From: an uncultured Muribaculaceae bacterium
GTDB lineage: Bacteria > Bacteroidota > Bacteroidia > Bacteroidales > Muribaculaceae
Assembly: GCA_910578095.1 (NCBI GenBank)
Contig: CAJTOZ010000031.1
Coordinates: 1 to 27,959 of the forward strand
DNA length: 27,959 nucleotides
Direction: 5' to 3'
Position 1 is the stretch's first letter, and the number at the start of each line of letters is the position of its first letter. The notes beneath the pieces were generated by a model. The model ran no database searches. It was not told where the DNA came from and worked only from the letters and a program-made list of their open reading frames with translations. Shown here piece after piece: positions 22,011 to 27,959 of this stretch. The position numbers and the translations under genes were made by a program.

Positions 22011-23560
22011 CACGCCTCCGCCTCACTCTCCTGCCGGCCATAGCCATAGCAGGGCTCGCAGCCGCCGCGATGCCCGGTCTCGCCGCCTCCGACAGCGATG
22101 CGCGGGAGGCTCTGCGGCGACTCGACACCGAGCTCGGGCGGCGCGGAGCATACATTGCCGCACGCCAGAGCGCCATCGACAGCATGACGGCCGAGTGCCA
22201 CGACGAAGCCGCACAATTCACCCGCCTGGCCCATGCCTACGCAGGCTTCAACAACGACTCCGCTCTTGCCTATCTGCAGCGGGCCGAAGCATGCGCCACA
22301 GGGACAGAGATGCACGAGGCACGGCTCCACATGGCCGCACTGCTGCCTCTGGCCGGCCTCTTCGACAGCGCGGAGCGCAAACTGGCGGTAGTGGACACCG
22401 CAGCTCTCGACAACGAACGCCTGACGCTCTACTACGAACACGCCAGGCAGATGTACAGCTATCTCGCAGCATTTTTCGAACGGTATCCCCGCTTGCGCGA
22501 GCTCTATGCCAAGCGCTCACTGCTGATGCAGGAGCAGCTGCTCGGCACCCTCGACACCGACACGGACGAGTATCTCTTCCACCTCGGCGAGCATGCCTAT
22601 CTTACGGGCAACAGCAACCGCGCGCGCGTACTGCTCTCGGAACTTCTCACACACGACACGCTGTCCGACATCCTGCGCGCACGAGCCGCCCACCATCTCT
22701 CGGCCATAGCCGGACAAAGCGGCGATGAAAACACACGCCTCTACTACCTGGCCGAATCCGCCATGGCCGATATCCGCTCCGCCACACGCGAAGTGGCATC
22801 GCTGCAGGAACTCGGAGCCCTACTGTTTTCTCTCGGCGACATCGAGCGCGCCTACACATATCTCTCGACAGCTCTCGCCAACGCCGTCGAATGCGGGGCG
22901 GAAGTGCGCATGCTGGAGAGCGCACGCGCCTTGCCGCTCATAGAAAGCGCCTATGCCACCAAAACGGCCGAGGCTCGCCGACGCGACATATGGATCATAG
23001 CAGGAATGGCACTGCTTGTGATGGTGCTGATAACCACCCTGCTGATACTGCGACGGGAGATGCACCGCATGGGACTGCTGCAGGAAAGCCTGCGGAGCGC
23101 CAACCGCAGCAAAGAAGTGTACATCAGCCAGTTTCTCACCTTATGTTCTGTCTACATGGACAAGCTGAAACAGTTCAGCAAACTTGTCACGCGCAAAATC
23201 GGAGCAGGACAAGTGGACGACCTTTACCGCATGGCTAAAAACGGAAAATTTGTGGAAGAGGAGAGCCGCGAATTCTACGAAGTGTTTGACGATGCGTTTC
23301 TGCATATATACCCCACATTCGTCGACGAGGTAAACGCCCTGCTCCGCCCCGACAGCCGCATCACACTCAAGGACGGCGAACGCCTCAACACCGACTTGCG
23401 CATACTCGCGTTCATGCGCCTCGGCATTGAGGACAGTTCCAATATCGCACAAGTGCTCAACTACTCCCTGAACACCATCTACGCCTACCGCAACCGCCTG
23501 AAAGCACGCGCCATAGACCGCGACAGCTTCGAGAGTGCCATAATGCGCATAGGGGCTTAA
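22007..23560 (+). CDS. DUF6377-type TPR membrane regulator
   Basis: A 517-residue protein overlapping mutL by four bases (ATGA), so the two are co-translated. It has a signal peptide (MTRLRLTLLPAIAIAGLAAA). The N-terminal part LRRLDTELGRRGAYIAARQS then IDSM is typical of DUF6377 proteins, followed by helical TPR-like repeats (AHAYAGFNNDSALAYLQRAE), one membrane span (~327-349, WIIAGMALLVMVLITTLLIL) and a cytoplasmic segment. The cytoplasmic part ends with an HTH-like region at ~462-501 (DLRILAFMRLGIEDSSNIAQ, VLNYSLNTIYAYRNRLKARA), which probably binds DNA or contacts RNA polymerase. DUF6377 proteins are found mainly in Bacteroidetes and are thought to be one-component regulators; the signal is unknown. 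It is built like the gene at 8086-9708 but the two sequences are clearly different. Confidence 0.85.
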   Translation: MTRLRLTLLPAIAIAGLAAAAMPGLAASDSDAREALRRLDTELGRRGAYIAARQSAIDSMTAECHDEAAQFTRLAHAYAGFNNDSALAYLQRAEACATGTEMHEARLHMAALLPLAGLFDSAERKLAVVDTAALDNERLTLYYEHARQMYSYLAAFFERYPRLRELYAKRSLLMQEQLLGTLDTDTDEYLFHLGEHAYLTGNSNRARVLLSELLTHDTLSDILRARAAHHLSAIAGQSGDENTRLYYLAESAMADIRSATREVASLQELGALLFSLGDIERAYTYLSTALANAVECGAEVRMLESARALPLIESAYATKTAEARRRDIWIIAGMALLVMVLITTLLILRREMHRMGLLQESLRSANRSKEVYISQFLTLCSVYMDKLKQFSKLVTRKIGAGQVDDLYRMAKNGKFVEEESREFYEVFDDAFLHIYPTFVDEVNALLRPDSRITLKDGERLNTDLRILAFMRLGIEDSSNIAQVLNYSLNTIYAYRNRLKARAIDRDSFESAIMRIGA

Positions 23561-23565
23561 CCCCT
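23551..23565. terminator. Small hairpin over the DUF6377 stop codon
   Basis: AGGGG (23551-23555) pairs with CCCCT (23561-23565) around CTTAA, which includes the stop codon. It lies between the convergent DUF6377 and trxB genes. There is no T-run; it is a weak terminator at best. Confidence 0.3.
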
Positions 23566-23642
23566 TGCCTGCAGAAGCATGCTGCACAAACTTCACTATG
23601 ACGCCGGACGGCGCCAACAGACGTTTATGCAGCCTATACGCC

Positions 23643-24581
23643 TCAGGCCTGCTCCATCAGGTAGCGCTCGGCATCGAGAGCCGCACGACAACCCATTCCG
23701 GCTGCCGATATGGCCTGCTGGTAGTGGGGGTCGGCCACATCGCCGGCGGCAAATACGCCGGGAGCGCTGGTAGCAGTGGACGGAGCGGCCACTTTTATGA
23801 AACCGGCTTCGTCAAGATCCACCGACCCAAGGAAAACCTCCGTATTGGGCTGATGGCCGATGGCAAGGAAAAAGCCGTCGATGGCAATATCGTAAAAATT
23901 CTCGTTGGCAGTGCCGCTGTGTGTCGCCACATGCGCGCCTTCAAGCACCTCTTCGCCGAAAAGGCCCATGGTGACGGTGCTGAACAGGATCTCAATGTTC
24001 TCCTTTTCGCGCACGCGCTGCTGCATCACCTTGGAGGCGCGCAGATAGTCCTTGCGCACTATCAGATATACTTTCTTGGCAAGGTTGGACAGATACAGCG
24101 CCTCTTCGCAGGCTGTGTCGCCGCCTCCCACCACTGCCACCACGCGGCCGCGGTAGAAGAAGCCGTCGCATGTGGCGCAGGCACTCACGCCGAGGCCAAG
24201 ATATTTCTGCTCGTCGGGGAGACCGAGATATCGGGCGGCGGCTCCCGTGCAGATGATCACACTGTCGGCCGTAAACTCATCGCCGGCGGCGAGCGTGACT
24301 TTTTTCACAGCGCCGGAGAAATCGACCTTGCTGACTATGCCCGACCGGATATCGGCGCCGAAGCGCAAGGCCTGCGCGCGCAGGTCCTCCATGAGCTTGG
24401 GGCCCTGCACTCCGTCGATGTAGCCGGGAAAATTTTCCACCTCAGTGGTGGTTATAAGCTGTCCTCCGGGCTGCGGCCCTTCTATCACAATAGGATTGAG
24501 CATCGCGCGGGAGGCATATATGGCTGCGGTGAAGCCGGCAGGGCCGGTACCGATGATCAGGCATTTGGTATGGTTTGTCAT
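23643..24581 (-). CDS. trxB: Thioredoxin reductase
   Basis: A 312-residue FAD/NADPH flavoenzyme that reduces thioredoxin in the cytoplasm. FAD-binding motif GTGPAGFTAAIYASRA (11-26), the redox-active pair Cys135-Ala-Thr-Cys138 in SACATCDGFF, the NADPH-binding GGGDTACEEA (152-161), and the terminal FAD motif GVFAAGDVADPHYQQAISAA (275-294) are all present. Length and spacing match low-molecular-weight TrxB. It is the last gene of the ftsK-lolA-trxB operon, 38 bases after the LolA-like gene, and ends 82 bases from the convergent DUF6377 gene. No anomaly is visible. Confidence 0.97.
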   Translation of the reverse strand: MTNHTKCLIIGTGPAGFTAAIYASRAMLNPIVIEGPQPGGQLITTTEVENFPGYIDGVQGPKLMEDLRAQALRFGADIRSGIVSKVDFSGAVKKVTLAAGDEFTADSVIICTGAAARYLGLPDEQKYLGLGVSACATCDGFFYRGRVVAVVGGGDTACEEALYLSNLAKKVYLIVRKDYLRASKVMQQRVREKENIEILFSTVTMGLFGEEVLEGAHVATHSGTANENFYDIAIDGFFLAIGHQPNTEVFLGSVDLDEAGFIKVAAPSTATSAPGVFAAGDVADPHYQQAISAAGMGCRAALDAERYLMEQA

Positions 24582-24619
24582 AATTGGGAGAATTTTGGTT
24601 GTTTAACTGATATACAGGC

Positions 24620-25258
24620 TCAGCGCAGATCCACCACCTCATAGCCCGGCAACGCCGAAGGCTTGAAAGTGAAGGCCGACACCGGAAGTTTTCCGCCTAC
24701 GGCACATCCCGTGACAGTGGCCGCGACGGTGGCCCCGGAAGCCATGGTCACAACGGCTTTCACAGGCCACAGCGTGCGGGTGTCGATGCTTATCACAGCG
24801 CGGCGTATGTCGCCGGATGTTCCCTGCCGTGGAATAAGTTCCACCTGCTTGACATTTGCGGGAGTACCGGCGGCATGCGGCAACAGACGGCAATTGTAGC
24901 GCCCGGCATAGCCGGTGATGATGGCAAATGGATTCGTAGTGAGCAGTTCTTCGGCGGTGGGCTCGGTGATATTCACCTCTTTGGCAGCGGCAAGAGCCGA
25001 CCATTGCGTGCGGCCGTCGAACCATATATGGAGCTGTGGCGACGACATGCGGAAACGCTCTCGCGCCACCACTATCTCTCCTGCGGTGTCGCCCCCATCC
25101 GAGGCACGCACCGTGAAGCGCGCGCTCACAGAAGGCGAGGCCGCCAGTTTTTCGGCGCAACGCTCCAGCAGGCTGGCGGCGCTATCGGCGGCACGGACAG
25201 CCCCGGCACATGCCGACGCAAGGAGTATGAACAAAAAAATTCGCAGTCTTATACTCAT
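24620..25258 (-). CDS. LolA-like outer-membrane lipoprotein carrier
   Basis: A 212-residue periplasmic protein with signal peptide MSIRLRIFLFILLASACAGA (cleavage near VRAA). Mature features fit the LolA/LolB-like half-barrel: LLERCAEKLAASPSVSARFT near the start, then a series of beta strands (GEIVVARERFRMSSPQLHIW, FDGRTQWSALAAAKEVNITE, AVISIDTRTLWPVKAVVTMA). LolA carries lipoproteins from the LolCDE transporter across the periplasm to the outer membrane, a job important in a cell with many lipoproteins such as the serpins here. The position between ftsK and trxB is the usual one for lolA in Bacteroidetes. It starts 38 bases after ftsK. LolA proteins diverge greatly, so the call rests on fold pattern and synteny more than on exact residues. 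Confidence 0.75.
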   Translation of the reverse strand: MSIRLRIFLFILLASACAGAVRAADSAASLLERCAEKLAASPSVSARFTVRASDGGDTAGEIVVARERFRMSSPQLHIWFDGRTQWSALAAAKEVNITEPTAEELLTTNPFAIITGYAGRYNCRLLPHAAGTPANVKQVELIPRQGTSGDIRRAVISIDTRTLWPVKAVVTMASGATVAATVTGCAVGGKLPVSAFTFKPSALPGYEVVDLR

Positions 25259-25286
25259 AACGCTATAACGTTTTTCCTACGGCTAA

Positions 25287-25302
25287 GGTTGAAGATTCAA
25301 CC
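25287..25302. repeat. Small palindrome between ftsK and lolA
   Basis: GGTTGAA-GA-TTCAACC, a perfect 7-bp inverted repeat covering the ftsK stop codon. There is no T-run on either strand. It may affect coupling or mRNA stability within the operon. Confidence 0.4.
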
Positions 25303-27959
25303 GTTGCTGATTATGTCCTCCAACGTGATGCTGTCCACGAGGATGGTGCGGGGTTTCTGCCCGCATGCCGGCCCCACGATGCCTGCGGCTTCCATCTGGT
25401 CCATTATCTTGCCGGCTTTGTTGTAGCCGATGCCGAAACGGCGCTGGAGCATGGATGTGGATGCCGTGGACTGCGTGATTATGAATCGCGCACATTCCTC
25501 AAACATGGCATCGCGCTTGGTCAGATCCACAAGGCCACCGCCCACAGCCCCGCCGCCTTCCTGCGGAATCTCGGGCAGGAGATATGGCTGGGGATAGCCT
25601 ATCTGGTCGTTGATATGGTCTACTATGGCCTCTACCTCCGATGTCTCGATGAGAGCGCACTGCACGCGCGTCATGGCGCTGTTATGACTGAAGAGCATGT
25701 CGCCGCGACCTATCAGGCGGTTGGCTCCGGGGCTGTCGAGAATGGTGCGGCTGTCCACCATCTGCGACACCTTGAAGGCAATGCGTCCGGGGAAGTTGTT
25801 CTTGATCATGCCGCTGATGACATCCGTGGACGGGCGCTGTGTGGCGATGATCATGTGCATGCCCACGGCGCGCGCTTTCTGGGCGATACGCGCAATGCTG
25901 AGCGACACCTCCTTGCCTGCCTGCATGATAAGGTCGGCAAATTCATCGACCACCATCACTATGTACGGCATATAGCGGTGGCCATGCTCGGGATTGAGAC
26001 GCCTTGCACTGAATTTCTCGTTGTATTCCTCGAGGTTGCGCACCTGCGCCTGCCGGAGCAACTGATAGCGGTTGTCCATCTCGATGCACAGCGAATGGAG
26101 CGTGGCCGCCGCTTTCAGAGGATCGGTCACGATAGCCTCCTCCTCGTCGGGCAGCTTGGCTATATAGTGGCGCTCGAGCTTGCTGTAGAGACTGAACTCC
26201 ACCATTTTCGGGTCGATGAGCACGAATTTCAGCTCCGACGGATGTTTTTTGTACAATAGCGATGCGAGGATGCAGTTAAGCCCCACGGATTTACCCTGAC
26301 CGGTGGCTCCGGCTACAAGCAGATGCGGCATCTTGGCAAGATCGGCAATGAAGATATCGTTGCTGATGGTTGCACCCATAGCCATGGGCAGACGCATGTT
26401 GCACTCGCGGAACTTGCGGGAGGCGAACACATTGCGTATCGACACTATCTGCGGATCGCGGTTCGGAACCTCGATGCCCACCACATCCTTGCCGGGAATG
26501 GGCGCTATGATGCGGATGCCCAGCGCCGACAAACTGAGGGCTATATCGTCCTCCAGGCGCTTTATCTGCGCTATGCGCACACCTTCGGCCGGCTTCACCT
26601 CGTAGAGCGTCACAGTGGGCCCGACGGTGGCTTCGATGCGCTCTATCGGTATTTTATAGTCCAGCAGTGTCTTCACGATGAGGTCCTTATTGGCCCGCTG
26701 TTCCTCCATGTCCACCACCGGCGCACCGTCACGGGCTATCAGCAGGTCCACGTCGGGAAATCGGTAATGCGACAGCTCTGCACGGGGATCGTATGGCTCG
26801 GAAGAAAGCACCTCGGCGGCCGTTCGGACCCCGTCGCCATTTTCGCTGCTGCCTGTGTCGGCATCATCATTGTCGTCGATGGAGAATGCGTCATCGGTCT
26901 CTGCCGCGCGCACCACAAACTCCGTATCGTCGGCAGCATGCTCCGGCCCGGGCAAATCTCCGCCGGCTTCCGCCTCTTCATCTTCATCGTAGCTTCCGTC
27001 ATACTCTCCGGCATCGGAAGGCGTGCCTATGACGTCGCAGCCATCATTTTCGGATGCGATATCGTCGAGGGTGCGTGTTCGGGGCGCATACTCGCTGCCT
27101 TCTCCCTCCAGGTCGTCGTCGATATCAAACGCATTGTCGGTGGCGACAGGGCGAGGCTCGGGCAAATCGGTATGGCGTTCAGCCTCCGGCTGTTTGGCAG
27201 TTACGGGAGCCGCATGCTCCTCGGTATCGTCGGCCGGCTCGGGATCGGCCATGCGCACACGGCGCTCACGCTCTTCCCGGCGCACGCGGCGCCACTCCTC
27301 ACGCTTGCGGGCTACAGTGCCCGACACGCTCCTGTAGGCCACGGCCAGTTCGTTGAGATACACACATGCCAGCACTCCGAGCAGACACACCGACACGGCC
27401 ACGGCAAGGAGCGCGCCGCCCACACTCATGAGCCATGCGTTGGCATAGTGGCCATGGGCGCCGCCCCAGTGTATATAGCTTTCCGATCCATAGAACAGCA
27501 GGCCGCACACCATGCTTATGGTCACGGCCGAGTAGAGGCATTTGGCCGTGAGCGACCAAAAATTCACCTTGATGAGCTTGAGCAGTGCAGCGCCAATCAT
27601 GCCTATCCACACCACGAGCACGAAGGCTCCGGCTCCAAGACCGTCGGCAAAGAGCCACTGGCTCAGTTTTGCTCCGAGGGGGCCGCCGGCATTCTCCACC
27701 TGCACTCCTTCGGCAGCCATGCGCCCCACCGACATGCCTTCGATGGCGCTCTGGTCGGCAGCTCCGCTGCGCAGATGCGACAGCGTGACGATGAACATCA
27801 CGGCTGCAATCACCACCAGCAGCACGCCTGCGGCGCGATGGGTGCGACGGTCGGCAAAAAAACGCAAAATGCCCGGACGCGAGCTACGCCGTTTTTTATC
27901 TTTAGGAGCCGCAGGCTCCGGAGCTTTTTCTTTCTTGCGGCGGGCAGCAGCCTCTTCCC
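25297..27959 (-). CDS. ftsK: DNA translocase FtsK, 5' end outside window
   Basis: At least 887 codons; the frame stays open to the right edge, and the segment before the TTG at 27865-27867 (basic, KDKKRRSSRPG) looks like genuine FtsK N-terminus, so the real start is beyond the window. FtsK anchors at the division septum and pumps DNA so that chromosome dimers can be resolved. Four membrane spans lie between ~27840 and 27330. A long acidic linker follows (~27290-26800), then the motor: Walker A GATGQGKS (~26285-26315), Walker B MVVDEFADL (~25935-25960), and the C-terminal gamma winged-helix (IITQSTASTSMLQRRFGIGY then NKAGKIMDQME, ~25410-25490) that reads polar KOPS-like sites. The linker holds two similar acidic motifs, TDNAFDIDDD and TDDAFSIDDN. 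First gene of the operon with lolA and trxB. Confidence 0.95.
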   Translation of the reverse strand, partial: EEAAARRKKEKAPEPAAPKDKKRRSSRPGILRFFADRRTHRAAGVLLVVIAAVMFIVTLSHLRSGAADQSAIEGMSVGRMAAEGVQVENAGGPLGAKLSQWLFADGLGAGAFVLVVWIGMIGAALLKLIKVNFWSLTAKCLYSAVTISMVCGLLFYGSESYIHWGGAHGHYANAWLMSVGGALLAVAVSVCLLGVLACVYLNELAVAYRSVSGTVARKREEWRRVRREERERRVRMADPEPADDTEEHAAPVTAKQPEAERHTDLPEPRPVATDNAFDIDDDLEGEGSEYAPRTRTLDDIASENDGCDVIGTPSDAGEYDGSYDEDEEAEAGGDLPGPEHAADDTEFVVRAAETDDAFSIDDNDDADTGSSENGDGVRTAAEVLSSEPYDPRAELSHYRFPDVDLLIARDGAPVVDMEEQRANKDLIVKTLLDYKIPIERIEATVGPTVTLYEVKPAEGVRIAQIKRLEDDIALSLSALGIRIIAPIPGKDVVGIEVPNRDPQIVSIRNVFASRKFRECNMRLPMAMGATISNDIFIADLAKMPHLLVAGATGQGKSVGLNCILASLLYKKHPSELKFVLIDPKMVEFSLYSKLERHYIAKLPDEEEAIVTDPLKAAATLHSLCIEMDNRYQLLRQAQVRNLEEYNEKFSARRLNPEHGHRYMPYIVMVVDEFADLIMQAGKEVSLSIARIAQKARAVGMHMIIATQRPSTDVISGMIKNNFPGRIAFKVSQMVDSRTILDSPGANRLIGRGDMLFSHNSAMTRVQCALIETSEVEAIVDHINDQIGYPQPYLLPEIPQEGGGAVGGGLVDLTKRDAMFEECARFIITQSTASTSMLQRRFGIGYNKAGKIMDQMEAAGIVGPACGQKPRTILVDSITLEDIISNG

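Overview
The window looks like chromosomal DNA of a Bacteroidales bacterium, probably a fairly GC-rich gut lineage such as Muribaculaceae (the family is inference). Four things point there. Several promoters fit the Bacteroidetes form TTTG-N20-TAnnTTTG. Secreted lipoproteins carry a Bacteroides-type surface-export tail after the lipid cysteine (CSDDN, CSDEN). There are two TPR/membrane/helix-turn-helix regulators, one of them of the DUF6377 type. The gene order ftsK-lolA-trxB, and a large TPR protein paired with a plug-less outer-membrane barrel, also fit Bacteroidales. Assignments come from reading motifs by eye; no database search was possible.

Left edge (1-2100, + strand): the 3' part of proC, a short single-stranded DNA-binding protein, and a Spy/CpxP-like periplasmic protein behind an ECF-sigma-like promoter and in front of a strong hairpin terminator. 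Next comes a 78-bp bipartite REP element that can fold as a three-way junction.

Accessory block (2106-7732, - strand): the most unusual part. One good promoter drives a C10 (streptopain-like) cysteine protease lipoprotein followed by three tandem serpin lipoproteins; a small secreted DUF3244-like protein lies just upstream in the same direction. The serpins keep inhibitory-type hinges but differ in the reactive-centre loop, and two gene junctions share a perfect 156-bp repeat. Base composition is clearly more AT-rich than in the flanks. I read it as an acquired surface module pairing a protease with candidate protease inhibitors. A palindrome-rich intergenic stretch (7733-8085) ends the block.

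Central - strand gene chain (19134 down to 8086): a 1-kb-residue-class TPR protein, a plug-less beta-barrel, a CpsB/YwqE-type PHP tyrosine phosphatase, a Sua5/YrdC/YciO protein, an undecaprenyl-phosphate sugar transferase, a ClC channel/transporter with CBS domains, and a TPR/HTH membrane regulator. Gaps are small and two junctions overlap, so much of it is likely co-transcribed. It mixes envelope and capsule functions with housekeeping genes.

Right part: divergent from that chain lies a short degraded gene with CotH-kinase-like C-terminal remnants in two frames, then mutL overlapping a DUF6377 regulator (+ strand). Converging on these is a - strand operon ftsK (start outside the window), lolA-like and trxB. 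No tRNA, rRNA, CRISPR array or intact transposase was seen.
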